Positions 38,001 to 49,791 are shown, numbered from the stretch's first letter. The stretch: 64,000 bases of DNA from Artocarpus heterophyllus (GCA_025403435.1 CM046332.1:6007903-6071902), one strand, 5' to 3'. Notes: generated from the sequence alone by a model not told the origin. Translations and numbers: made by a program.

Positions 38001-40000
38001 TGTTCGTTGCCTTGTTGGACTCTTCGTCTTGGACCTGGTCGGTCATAGCCTGGACTTGGCCTCTTTGGTCAGCCGTAACCTTATCGGACCTAATAGAACT
38101 CTTCGTCCTGGACATTGGGTCTCGTTTGTAGCATGGCTGGACTCTTTGACCAGGACCTGGTCGGCCATAGCCTGGACTTGGCCTCTCTAGTCGGCCGTAA
38201 CCTTCTAAGACTTGGTCAGACTCTTCGTCTTGGACCTTGGGTTTCCGTCGTTGCCTTGTTGGACTCTTCGTCTTGGAGCTGGTCGGCCGTAGTCTAGACC
38301 TGGCCACTCTGATCGTCCGTATCCTTCTCTGACTTGGTCAGACTCTTTGTCCTAGACCTTGGGTCTCGGTCGTAGCTTGGTTGGACTCTTCATCTTGGAC
38401 TTGGTCGGCCGTAGCCTGGACCTGGCCTTCTCTGCTCGATCGTAACTTTGTCGAACCTGATTGGACTCTTCGTCCTAGACTTGGTCGGCGTAGCCTGGAC
38501 CTATCCTCTCTGGTCGGTCGTAACCTTCTTGGACCTGGTCGGACACTTCATGCAGGACCTTGGGTCTCGGTCGTAGCCTGGTTCGACTCTTCATCCTTGA
38601 CTTGGCCGGTCGTAGCCTGGACCTGACCTTTCTGGTCGGCCGTAACCTTCTCGGACCTAGTCAGACACTTCATCCTGGACCTTGGGTCTCATTCGTAGCC
38701 TGGTTGGACTCTTTGTCCTGGACCTGCCCTCTCTGGTCGGCTGTAACCTTCTCAGACCTAGACAGATTCTTCGTCCTATACCTTGGGTCTCGGTCGTATC
38801 CTAGTTGGACTCCTTGTCCTAGACCTGGTCGCCCGTAACATTCTAAGACCTGGTCAGTCTCTTCGTCCTAGAAGTTGGGCCTCGGTCGCAGCCTGGTTGG
38901 ACTCTTCGTCCTGGATCTAGTTGGCCGTAGCCTGGACCTGGCCTTCTCTGCTCGGCCGTAACCTTGTCAGACCTGGTTGGACTCTTCGTCCTGGACCTTG
39001 GGTCTCGATCGTAGCCTGGTTGGACTCTTTGTCCTAGACCTGGTCGGCCATAGCCTGGACCTAGCCTCTCTGGTCGGCCGTAACCTTCTCGAACCTGGTT
39101 TGACTCTTCGTCCTTGACCTGGCCGGTCGTAGCTTGGACTTGGCCTCTCTGGTCGGCTGTAACCTTCTCGGACCTAGGCGAACTCTTCCTCCTAGACGTT
39201 GGGTCTCGGTCGTAGCCTGGCTGGACTCTTTGCCTTGGACTTGGTCGGCCTTGGCCTGGACCTGGCCTCTCTGGCTGGCCCTAGCCTAGACCTGGCCTCT
39301 CTAGTAGGCCGTAACCTGGTTGGACCTAGTCGGACTCTTCATCTTGGACCTTGGATCCCGGTCGTTGCCTGGTTGGACTCTTTGTCTTGGACCTGGTCGG
39401 TCGTATCCTAGACTTGGCCTCTCTGGTCAACTGTAACCTTTTCGGACCTGGTCGAACGCTTCATCCTGGACGTTGGGTCTTGGTCGTAGCCCAGTTGGAC
39501 TCTTCGCCCTAGGCCTGGTCTGTCGTAGCCTGGATCTAGCCTCTCTGGTCGGCTGTAGCCTAGACTTGGCCTCTTTGGTCGGCTGTAACCTTCTCCTACC
39601 CGGTCAGACTCTACGTCTTGGACCTCAGGTCTCGGTCGTTGCCAGGTTGGGCTGTTTGTCTTGGACTTTGTCGGCCGTGGCCTGGATCTAGCCTCTCTGG
39701 TCGGCCGTAACCTTCTCGGACCTAGTCGGACTCTTCGTCCTGGACCTTGGGTCTCATTCGTAGCCTGGTTGGACTCTTTGTCCTAGACCTGGCCTCTCTG
39801 GTCGGCTGTAACCTTCTCAGACCTACACAGATTCTTCGTCCTATACCTTGGGTCTCGGTCGTATCCTAGTTGGACTCCTTGTCCTAGACCTGGTCGGCCG
39901 TAACATTCTTAGACCTGGTCAGACTCTTCGTCCTGGACGTTGGGTCTCGGTCGTAGCCTGGTTGGACTCTTCGCCTTGGACCTGGTCGGCTGTAGCCTGG
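35100..40000 (+). repeat. Higher-order repeat C of the satellite, about 3.4-3.5 kb x2 with internal 1.07-kb echo
   Basis: The block with GGTCGCCCGTAACATTCT occurs at about 35360 and 38825 (shift 3465), and the block with GTAACCTTCTCCTACCCGGT occurs near 36162 and 39588 (shift about 3425). A partly similar copy of the first block recurs at about 39881, 1065 bases later. Similarity between the paired segments is clearly higher than between neighbouring monomers. Confidence 0.7.
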
Positions 40001-42284
40001 ACTTGGCCTCTCTGGCCGGCTGTAGCCTGGGCCTGGCCTCTTTGGTCGGCCATAACCTTCTCGGACCAAGTCAGACTCTTTATCTTGGACCTTGGGTCTC
40101 GGTCCTTGCCTGGTTGGACTCTTCGTCTTGGACCTGGTCAGCCGTAGCCTGGACCTGGCCTCTTTGGTCGGCCGTAACCTTCTCGAACCATGTCAGACTC
40201 TTGGTCTTGGACCTTGGGTCTCGGTCGTAGCGTGGTTGGACTCTTCATCCTGGACCTGGCCGGCCGTAGCATGGACCTGGCCTTTCTGGTCAGCTGAAAT
40301 CTTCCCGGACCTAGTCAAACTCTTTGTCCTAGACCTTGGGTCTTGTTCGTGGCCTGGATGGACTCTTCATCCTAGACCTAGTCGGGTGAAGCCTAGACCT
40401 GGCCTTCCCTGACATAGTTGGACTCTTTGACCTGGGCCTTTGGTCTCATTCGTAGCCTGGTTAGACTCTTCATCTTGGACCTTGTCAGTCGTAGCCTGGA
40501 CCTTGCCTCTCTGGTCGGCCGAAACCTTCTCGGACCTGATCGGACTGTTCGTCCTAGACCTTGGGTCTCGGTCGTAGCTTGGTTGGACTCTTCATTTTGG
40601 ACCTGGTCAGCCGTAGCCTGTACTTGGCTTCTTCGATCGGTAGTAACCTTCTCAGAACTAGTCAGACTCTTCCTCCTAGACCTTGGGTCTCGGACTCTTT
40701 GTCCTGGACCTTGGGTCTGGGTCATAGCCTGGTTGGACTTTTCATCCTGAACCTGGCCTCTCTAGTCAATCGTAACCTTCTCAGACTTAGTTGGACTCTT
40801 AGTCCTAGACCTTGGGTCTTAGTCGTAGCCTGGTTGGACTCTTTGTCCTTGACCTGGTCGGTCGTAACCTTCTCGGACCTAGACGTACTCTTCGTCCTAG
40901 ACCTTGGGTCTCAGTCGTTGCCTGGTTGGACCCTTTTTCCTGAACCTGGTAGGCCGTAGCCCAGACCTGGCCTCTGTAGTCGGCCGTAACCTTCTCGAAC
41001 CTAGTCAAACTATTCATCTTGGACCTTGGGTCTCGGTCGTTGCCTTGTTAGACTCTTCGTCTTGGACCTGGTTGGCCGTAGCCTAGACCTGGCCTCCCTG
41101 GTCGTTCGTAACCTTCTTAGACCTGGTTGGACTCTTTGTCCATGACCTAGGGTCTCGATCGTAGCCTAGTTGGACTCTTCGTCCTGGACATGGCTGGCAG
41201 TAGCCTGGTCCTGGCCTCTCTGGTCGGCCGTTACTTTCCCGGACCTGGTCAAACTCTTCGTCCTAGACCTTGGGTCTCGTTCGTAGCTTGGTTGGACTCT
41301 TCGTCCTGGACCTAGTCAGCCGTAGCTAGGACCTGGCCTCTCAGGTCGGCCGTAACCTTCTCGGACCTAGTCGGACTCTTCGTCATGGACCTTCGATACT
41401 AGTCGTAGCTTGGTTGGACTCTTTGTCCTGAACCTGGTTGGTAGTAGCCTGGACTTGGCCCCACAGGTCTGCTGTAACCTTCTCGGACCTGGATGGACTC
41501 TTCGTTCTTGAGCTTGGGTCTCGGTCGTAGCCTGGTTTGACTCTTTGTCTTGGACCTGGTCAGCCGTAGCCTGGACTTGTCCTCTCTGGTCGGCCGTAAC
41601 CTTCTCGGACCTAGTCGGACACTTCGTCCTGGACCATGGGTCTTGGTTGTTGCCGGGTTGGACTTGTCGTCTTGGACTTGGTCGGCTGTAGCCTTCTCGG
41701 ACCTAGTCGGACTGTTTGTCCTAGACCTTGGGTCTCGGTCATAGCCGGGTTGGACTCTTCGTCTTCGACCTAGTCAACCGTAGCCTGTACCTGGCTTCTC
41801 CGGTCGGTCGTAACCTTCTCGGACCTGGTCGGACTCTTCGTCCTAGACCTTGGGTCTCAGACTCTTCGTCCTGGACCATGGGTCTTAGTCAAAGCCTGGC
41901 TGGACTTTTTGTCCTGGACCTGGCCTCTCTGGTCAGCCGTAACCTTCGTAGACCTGGTTGGACTCTTCGTCCGAGACCATGGGTCTTGGTCATAGCCTGG
42001 TTGAACTCTTCATCCTGGTCCTGGTTGGCCGTAGCCTGGACCTGGCCTCTCTAGTCGGCCATAACCTTTTCGAACCTGGTAGGACTCTTCATCTTGGACC
42101 TTGGGTCTCGTTCGTCGCCTTGTTGGACTCTTCGTCTTGGACCTAGTCAGCCGTAGCCTGGACCTGGCCTCTCTGGTCGGCTGTTACCTCCTCGGACTTG
42201 GTCGGACGCTTCGGCTTGGACCATGGGTCTCAATTGCAGCCTGGTTGGACTCTTTGTCCTAGACCTAATCGACAGTAGCATGGA

Positions 42285-44715
42285 CCTGGCCTCTCTGGTT
42301 GGCCGTAAGCTTCTCAGACCTGGACGGACTCTTCATCCTAAACCTTGGGTCTCACTCGTTGCCTAGTTGGACTCTTTGTCCTGGACCTGGTTGGCCATAG
42401 CTTGGACCTGGCCTCCCTGGTCGGTTGTAACCTTCTCGGACCTAGTCGGACTCTTCGTCCTCGACCTTCGGTCTCGGTCGTAGCATGGTTGGACTCTTCG
42501 TCCTAGACTTGGTGGGCCGTAGCCTGGCCCTGGCCTCTCAGATCGACCGTAACCTTCTCGGACCTGGTCAAACTCTTCGTCTTAGACCTGGGTCTCATTC
42601 GTAGCTTGGTTGGACTCTTCGTCCTAGACCAGGTCGGCCGAAGCCTGGACCTGGCCTTCTCTGGTCGGCCCTAACCTTCTCCGACCTGGTTGGACTCTTC
42701 GTCCTGGACCTTGGGTCTCGGTCATAGCCTGGTTAGACTCTTCATCCAGGACCTGGTCAGTCGTAGCCTGGTCCTGGCCTCTCTAGTTGGACTCTTTGTC
42801 TTGGGCATTGGGTCTCGGTCGTAGCCTGGTTGGACTCTTCACCCTGGAGCTGGTCGGCCGTAGCCTGCACCTGGCCTCTCTGGGCGACTGTAGCCTGGAC
42901 CTAGCATCTTTGGTCGGCCATAACCTTCTCGGACTCTTCGTCCTGGACCTCAGGTCTCGATCGTTGCCTAGTTGGACTCTTCGTCTTGGACCTGGTCGGC
43001 CGTAGCCTGGACCTAGACTCTCTGGTCGGCCATAACCTTCTTGGGCCTAGTCGGACACTTCGTCCTGGACCTGGTCGGCTGTAGACTAGACCTGGCCTCT
43101 CTGGTCGGCCGTAAGCTTCTCGGACCTGGACGGACTCTTCATCCTAAACCTTGGGTCTCAGTCGTTGCCTAGTTGGACTCTTTGTCCTGGACCTGGTTGG
43201 CCATAGCCTGGACCTGGCCTCCCTGGTCGGCTGTAACCTTCTCGGACCTAGTCGGACTCTTCGTCCTAGACCTTGGGTCTCGGTCGTAGCATGGTTGGAC
43301 TCTTCGTCCTAGACTTGGTGGGCCGTAGCCTGGCCCTGGCCTCTCAGATCGACCGTAACCTTCTCGGACCTGGTCAAACTCTTCGTCTTAGACCTGGGTC
43401 TCATTCGTAGCTTGGTTGGACTCTTCGTCCTAGACCAGGTCGGCCGAAGCCTGGACCTGGCCTTCTCTGGTCGGCCCTAACCTTCTCGGACCTGGTTGGA
43501 CTCTTCGTCCTGGACCTTGGGTCTCGGTCATAGCCTGGTTAGACTCTTCATCCAGGACCTGGTCAGTCGTAGCCTGGTCCTGGCCTCTCTAGTTGGACTC
43601 TTTGTCTTGGGCGTTGGGTCTCGGTCGTAGCCTGGTTGGACTCTTCGCCCTGGAGCTGGTCGGCCGTAGCCTGCACCTGGCCTCTCTGGTCGACTGTAGC
43701 CTGGACCTAGCCTCTTTGGTCGGCCATAACCTTCTCGGACTCTTCGTCCTGGACCTCGGGTCTCGGTCGTTGCCTAGTTGGACTCTTCGTCTTGGACCTG
43801 GTCGGCCGTAGCCTGGACCTAGACTCTCTGGTCGGCCATAACCTTCTTGGGCCTAGTCGGACACTTCGTCCTGGACCTGGTCGGCTGTAGCCTAGACCTG
43901 GCCTCTCTGGTCGGCCGTAAGCTTCTCGGACCTGGACGGACTCTTCATCCTAAACCTTGGGTCTCAGTCGTTGCCTAGTTGGACTCTTTGTCCTGGACCT
44001 GGTTGGCCATAGCCTGGACCTGGCCTCCCTGCTCGGCTGTAACCTTCTCGGACCTAGTCGGACTCTTCGTCCTCGACCTTCGGTCTCGGTCGTAGCATGG
44101 TTGGACTCTTCGTCCTAGACTTGGTGGGCCGTAGCCTGGCCCTGGCCTCTCAGATCGACCGTAACCTTCTCGGACCTGGTCAAACTCTTCGTCTTAGACC
44201 TGGGTCTCATTCGTAGCTTGGTTGGACTCTTCGTCCTAGACCAGGTCGGCCGAAGCCTGGACCTGGCCTTCTCTGGTCGGCCCTAACCTTCTCGGACCTG
44301 GTTGGACTCTTCGTCCTGGACCTTCGGTCTCGGTCATAGCCTGGTTAGACTCTTCATCCAGGACCTGGTAAGCCGTAGCCTGGTCCTGGCCTCTCTAGTC
44401 GGACTCTTTGTCTTGGGCATTGGGTCTCGGTCGTAGCCTGGTTGGACTCTTCACCCTGGAGCTGGTCGGCCGTAGCCTGCACCTGGCCTCTCTGGGCGAC
44501 TGTAGCCTGGACCTAGCATCTTTGGTCGGCCATAACCTTCTCGGACTCTTCGTCCTGGACCTCAGGTCTCGATCGTTGCCTAGTTGGACTCTTCGTCTTG
44601 GACCTGGTCGGCCGTAGCCTGGACCTAGACTCTCTGGTCGGCCATAACCTTCTTGGGCCTAGTCGGACACTTCGTCCTGGACCTGGTCGGCTGTAGCCTA
44701 GACCTGGCCTCTCTA
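42285..44715 (+). repeat. Higher-order repeat D of the satellite, 806 bp x3, very recent
   Basis: The phrase CTTCATCCTAAACCTTGGG starts at 42331, 43137 and 43943, exactly 806 bases apart each time, and the text between is almost identical in all three copies, with only scattered substitutions. Each unit contains a shortened monomer (CTTCTCGGACTCTTCGTCC) that lacks part of the normal repeat. Near-identity makes this the youngest amplification in the array. Confidence 0.92.
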
Positions 44716-45649
44716 GTCAGCCGTAACCTTCTCGGACCTGGTCGAACTCTTCGTCCTAGACCTTGGGTCTCATTCGTTGCCTGGTTGGACTCTTCATCCT
44801 AGACCTGGTCTACCGAAGCCTGGACCTGGCCTTCTTGGACCTAGTTGGAATCTTCGTCTTGGACCATGCATCTCAGTCGTAGCCTGGTTGGACTCTTTGT
44901 CTTGGACTTGGTCGGCCGTAGACTGGACCTGACCTTCTCTGCTCAGCCGTAACAATGTCGGACCTGGTTGGACTCTTCGTCCTGGACGTTGGGTCTCAGT
45001 CGTAGCTTGGTTGGACTCGTCGTCCTAGACCTGGCCGGCCGTAGCCTGGACCTAGCCTCTCTGGTCGACCGTAACCTTTTAGGACCTGGTCAAACTCTTT
45101 GCCCTATACCTTGGGTCTCAGACTCTTCGTCCTGGACCTTGGGTCTCGGTCATAGCCTGGTTGGACTCTTCCTCCAAGACCTAGTCGGTCGTAGCCTAGG
45201 CCTGGCCTCGCTAGTCGGCCGTTACCTTCTCGAACCTGGTCGGACTCTTTGTCCTAGACCTTGGGTCTCAGTCGTAGCCTGGTTGGAATCTTTGTCTTGG
45301 ACCTAGTCGATAGTAGCCTGGACCTGGCCTCTCTGGTCAGCTGTAACCTTCTCAGACCTGGACAGACTCTTCGTCCTAGACCTTGGGTCTCAGTCGTTGC
45401 CTGGTTGGACTCTTTGTCCTGGACCTAGTCAACAGTGGCCTGGACCTGGCCTCTCTGGTCGGTCGTAACCTTCTTGGACCTAGACGGACTCTTCGTCCTA
45501 GACCTTGGGTCTCAGTCGTTGCCTGCTTGGACTCTTTGTCCTAGACCTGGTTGGCCGTAGCCTGGACCTGGCCTCTCTGGTCGGCCACAACCTTCTCGGA
45601 CCTAGTCGGACTCTTCGTCCTAGGTAGTGCTGGTCGGCCGTAACCTTCT

Positions 45650-46869
45650 GTGAGAAAGTGCGTCGGCAACGACGTTTTCCTTACCTTGCTTGTAGCAAAT
45701 GACATACGGAAACGTCTCTATGAATTCCACCCAACGAGCATGCCTCTTGTTCAGCTTGTGCTGGCCCTTCAAGTGTTTTAGGGACTCATGATCGGTGTGA
45801 ATCACAAACTCCTTAGGTCATAGGTAGTGCTACCACGTCTCTAATGCCCGAACCAATGCATACATCTCTTTATCATAAGTTAGGTAATTAAGAGTTGCCC
45901 CATTCAGCTTCTCACTGAAATATGCTACTGGTCTCCCTTCTTGCATTAAAACAACACCAATTCCAACACCTGAAGCATCACATTCAATCTCAAAAGTTTT
46001 GGAAAAATTAGGTAAAGATAACAATGGAGCATTTGTCAACTTCTCCTTGATTAATTGAAATGCCTTTTCTTGCTCTTCTCCCCATCTAAACCCAACGTTC
46101 TTCTTGATCACTTAAGCCAGTGGTGCGACTATAGTACTAAAATCTTTCACAAACCGTCGGTAGAAACTAGCAAGTCCATGAAAAGTCCGTACGTTTCCCA
46201 CACTAGTTGGACTCGGCCACTCCTGGATGGCTCGCACCTTTTCTTCATCAACCTGTATACCTTGAGCACTAACAACAAAACCAAGAAACACAAGCTTATC
46301 TGTGCAAAAGGTACACTTCTTGAGGTTAGCATACAACTTTTCCTTCCATAAAACATCTAAAACAAGTTTCAAATGTTCAATATGATCATCCAAATTTTTG
46401 CTATAGATAAGGATATCATCAAAATAAACAACGACAAATTTCCCAATAAAAGCTCGCAAAACATGGTTCATTAAACACATAAATGTGCTAGGCGCATTGG
46501 TTAAACCGAAAGGCATTACCAACCACTCATACAAGCCTTGTTTTGTTTTGAAAGCCGTCTTGCACTCGTCTCCCTCTTTCATGCGATTCAATGATATCCA
46601 CTCTTCAGATCAATTTTAGATAACACACAAGCACCATGCAATTCATCTAACATGTCATCCAAGCGAGGAATAGGATGTCGATACTTTACCGTGATGTTGT
46701 TGATGGCTCGACAATCAATGCACATCCTCCAAGTCCCATCTTTCTTAGGCACAAGTAAAACTGGTACGGCGCATGGGCTCATGCTTTCTCTCACGTGTCC
46801 CTTCTCCATCAACTCACTTGCCTGCCGTTGGAGTTCCTTTGTCTCCTTGGGATTACTCCTATAGGCTGG
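45650..46869 (-). pseudogene. pol: gypsy reverse transcriptase - RNase H pseudogene, cut at 3' end
   Basis: RT core motifs in order are [59 protein letters not shown] and the YFDD box at 46426-46415 ([14 protein letters not shown]). The thumb follows ([30 protein letters not shown]), then RNase H ([67 protein letters not shown]). Breaks are a TGA after SGYH with a one-base loss directly behind it (about 46585-46590), TAA at 46114-46112 before [11 protein letters not shown] at 45832-45830 and TGA at 45820-45818. Sequence after LSHR is satellite. The active-site residues visible are conserved, so decay is by truncation and chain termination. Confidence 0.94.
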
Positions 46870-47850
46870 TCAGTTTGGGATTGTAGCTCCAGGTATGAAG
46901 TCAATTTGATGTTCAATCCCGCGGATTGGAGGTAAACCTTGCAGTGTTTCCTCTGGAAAGATATCCTCATATTCTTGCAAAATAGAAACAACAAAACTTT
47001 GCAAGGTGGAATCAAGATCTTTAGTGTTTAATAAAGCCTCCTTGTACATTAGTAAAATCATCAGCTGATTAGAAAACAAAGCTCTTCTCACATCACTCTT
47101 TCTAGCATAAAAGTTTGTTTTTCTCTCTATTTTTGCCTCATTGGCCAAATCTTCTTTTGCACTGGCTCTCTCAATGTTCTCTCCTTTTCTCTCCTTTTTC
47201 TCGGCCATCTCTTCCTCTTTTCTCTCACTGGCCGAACTCTCTCGCTGCACTCCCACTCTTGATTTTTCTTCGCTCTTCATTTTTTTATCACTTTCTCTCT
47301 GTAAGCTCACTTGGTCTTCATAGACCTGTTTTGGTGTTAATGGAACAAGAGTGATCGTTTTTCGATTGTGAACAAATGAGTACTTGTTGGTGAAACCATC
47401 ATGTTTAACTCGCCGATCAAATTGCCATGGTCTGCCTAATAACAAGTGCCCAGCTTGCATCGGAACCACGTCGCACAAAACTTCATCTTCATATCTTCCA
47501 ATGCGAAAAGAAACTAACACTTGCTTATGCACCTTTACCTCACCAGTATCATTTAACCATTGCAATTTATATGGTCGAGGATGCTTAATTGTTGACAGCC
47601 CTAACTTCTCTACCATGGTTGTGCTAGCAACATTAGTACAACTCCCACCATCAATAATCACACTACATACCTTGTTTTGGACGTGGCACCTAGTGTGGAA
47701 GATGTTTTCCCATTGCACCTCTTCATCTTCTTCTTTGGCTTGCACACTTAAAGCTCTCCTTGTAACCAACAATTCTCCTTGGACAGCGCACTCCTCATTG
47801 TTGGCATCCTCTAATGAAGGCATAGAATCATTGTCCGAATCCTCCTCAGT
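46870..47850 (-). pseudogene. pol: gypsy aspartic protease and linker pseudogene
   Basis: The protease would process the Gag-Pol polyprotein. The core reads CSVIIDGGSCTNVAS with the catalytic D-G-G-S at 47652-47641; this DGGS variant of the DS/TG motif is common in some plant gypsy proteases, so it is not by itself a defect. The conserved LLGRPWQFDRR segment follows, then a very lysine- and glutamate-rich linker (KKMKSEEKSRVG, SERKEEEMAEKKER) of about 60 residues, then the RT lead-in DIFPEETLQGLPPIRGIEHQ. The frame ends with TGA at 46872-46870, probably a former arginine codon (CGA to TGA), right before PAYR. It continues in frame into RT. Confidence 0.88.
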
Positions 47851-48963
47851 TTAAATCTCTCCATTGTCCCGCATCTCCATAGCTCGTTTGTTCGGACATT
47901 GGCTTGCTATGTGACCCCTTCCTTGACATTTAAAACATTTAATATCATGATTCCAAGTAGTGGAAGAATCAGATTTACCTTGATTCCCATGGCTGGCCAC
48001 CTCTTGTTTTTGCTCAATCTTTGGCTTGGTGTTGGGTTGCTTCTCATCCCTCTTCCATTGGTTCATTTTCCAAGCGGATGTACTCGAGTTTTGGCTAGGA
48101 CATGTGTTACTGCCCCTTCTCATAAGTTGATTCTCAATTTTAATAGCCATGTGCACCATGTCCTCCAACTCCACATAATGTTGTAACTCAACGGCATTGT
48201 GAATATCTCGGTTCAAGCCCGCCAAAAACCTTGCCATTGTAGCCTCCTGATCCTCCTCTATATTTGTCTGAATCATCATAACCTCCATCTCCTTATAGTA
48301 CTCCTCTACACTCTGGTTGCCTTGCTTAAGATTTTGTAGTTTGTTGTACAACTCCCGATAGTAGTAAGTTGGTACAAATCGCTTCCTCATCACGGTCTTC
48401 ATCTCTTCCCATGACTCAATAGGTCGCTCTCTATTTTGTCTCCTGTTTATTACAAGCTGATCCCACCAAGTAATAGCATAATCAGAAAATTCAATTATAG
48501 CCAGTTTTACCTTCTTCGCCTCGGAATAGTAGTGGTAGTCAAAGATGAACTCCATTTTCTTCTCCCATTCTAGGTACGCTTCTGGATTGGATTTGCCTTG
48601 AAATGATGGTATCTTCATTTTTATACCTCTCAAACTATTATTTTCCCGGTTCCTAACTCCTCTATCCTGTCCAAATCTTCGGTGACTACCCGCTGAATCT
48701 TCTCCTTTGTCAAACTCTTCCCCATCAATCCTATAGTAGTCATCAACCTCTCCTCTAACCAGAACCCTTTCCTACCTACGCGCATGAAGGACATGTTGTA
48801 GCTGTTCCACACGTGCATTTTCTATCCGGTCTATCCTCTCATGGAGCTGTCCTAACTCTCCCCTCAACAATCACCTCATCTCCCCCATCATTGCTTCCAT
48901 AAGAAGTTTTGGATCTGCTGCACCCGAGGTACCCTCAATAGTATTCTTGCTATTGTTTGACAT
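47851..48963 (-). pseudogene. gag: gypsy gag pseudogene
   Basis: Gag is the particle-forming, RNA-packaging protein. The likely start is the ATG at 48963-48961, opening MSNNSKNTIEGTSGAADP; the frame then runs to the gag core KMKIPSFQGKSNPEAYLEWE. The retrotrans_gag domain follows (DYAITWWDQL, KRFVPTYYYRELYNKLQNLK, SVEEYYKEME), then a charged linker and a single CCHC knuckle CFKCQGRGHIASQC at 47937-47896. In-frame stops are TGA at 48873-48871 and TAG at 48774-48772, both upstream of the core, and TAA at 47853-47851, which separates gag from protease. That last one might be the natural gag end, but protease continues in the same frame directly after it, so a point mutation is also possible. Confidence 0.9.
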
Positions 48964-49560
48964 GTTTTTTTCAAAACAAAATAAGAAACAATGCAAAGGA
49001 CTTTACCACACTCCCTTACGTGTTTCACTCGTGAAATGGTTCACTCAATTTCACTCGTGTTTACACTCAATACTTTTGGCTTTTGTCCACTCTAATGCTC
49101 TCGCCTCTTTGCCTTTTTCCACTCGTTAATTCTCACTCAGTTCCTATAAAACAGGTCAAATCAATATCAAAATTTCCTTGACAATTCACAAGTAGTTTAC
49201 CAAGGAGGCTCAGATTAGAAACAAGACTATAACAAGAACAAATAATTTAAGCTTTCAAAAATCACACCTAAAAGGAACGAAATTTGAGCAAAAAATTTTT
49301 GGTCTGTGTAAGGAATTCAATTTCGGGTTCCTTAAATGATGAATAACAAGAATCTGAAAAAAAAATTTCGGGTTCCTCTTTGCCTTTTTTTTTTTTTTCG
49401 GATCCTCTTATTTTTCTTCTTTTCCTTTTTTTTTCTTTTCTTTCTTTTCTTTTTGGATCATTTTTTTTTAACCGACTTGGATAATGGAAATCAAAACTCA
49501 TGAATAACTGAAACAAACATAAACTAAGAGAACAGATAAGCAAAACCTGATTAGAACCTC
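48964..49560 (-). other. gypsy 5' leader with long pyrimidine/purine tract
   Basis: About 600 bases lie between gag and the primer-binding site. At about 49360-49480 the plus strand is almost pure T and C (purine-rich on the coding strand), including runs of T longer than ten. A 101-codon open frame at 49573-49268 only translates this low-complexity tract into KKRKERKEKK-type residues and is not taken as a gene. Near 48990-49140 the word TTTCACTCGTG is repeated. Confidence 0.75.
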
Positions 49561-49572
49561 GCTCTGATACCA
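49561..49572 (-). other. Primer-binding site (initiator-Met tRNA), gypsy element
   Basis: The minus strand reads TGGTATCAGAGC, two bases inside the LTR end, complementary to the 3' end of initiator tRNA-Met. Confidence 0.93.
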
Positions 49573-49689
49573 AATGATATGAGCCCCACCAAGAACTAAC
49601 GCGACCCTAACCAAAATTGGTTTCCAAGATCAAATTCCTAACCGGTTTTGAATGGAACTGCGACCCGATGCCCAACAAGAAGCACGAAC

Positions 49690-49791
49690 CTTGGTATGTG
49701 AGGACGCCACAATCAGCTATGGATGGACTAATTGATAAGTCTTGGTATGTGAGGACGCCACAATCAGCTATGGATGGATTGATTGATAAGT
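49690..49791. repeat. 51-bp tandem duplication in gypsy LTR
   Basis: CTTGGTATGTGAGGACGCCA starts at 49690 and again at 49741, and the following bases also match, with differences only at ACTAATT versus ATTGATT near the end. The copies are adjacent, head-to-tail. Confidence 0.95.

Larger units (their letters stand above)
7111..45643 (+). repeat. 122-bp GC-rich satellite array, main block (about 38.5 kb)
   Basis: The stretch is head-to-tail copies of one monomer, always in the same orientation. Landmarks in order within a monomer are CCTTGGGTCTCGGTCGTAGC, TGGTTGGACTCTTCGTCCT, GGTCGGCCGTAGCC, TGGACCTGGCCTCTCTGG, TCGGCCGTAACCTTCTCGGA and CCTGGTCGGACTCTTCGTCC. Counting the consensus gives 122 bp, and recurring landmarks confirm it (28727/28849, 33655/33777, 34245/34367). 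Two words occur twice per monomer (GGACTCTTCGTCCT and TCGGCCGTA), so it seems built from shorter related pieces. Length variants exist, including one about 9 bp longer and others about 20 bp or more shorter. Neighbouring monomers differ visibly, so most of the array is not freshly homogenised. I do not recognise the family and see no gene in it. Confidence 0.97.

Noticed and set aside
7111..45643. More than a hundred open frames of 60-148 codons within the satellite on both strands
   Set aside because: They repeat with the 122-bp period, shift frame from monomer to monomer and have no domain, start context or codon pattern. They are by-products of a stop-poor tandem repeat.
47115..47854. Plus-strand frames (79, 60 and 156 codons) opposite gypsy protease
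   Set aside because: They are antisense to a well-recognised protease and linker; no independent support.
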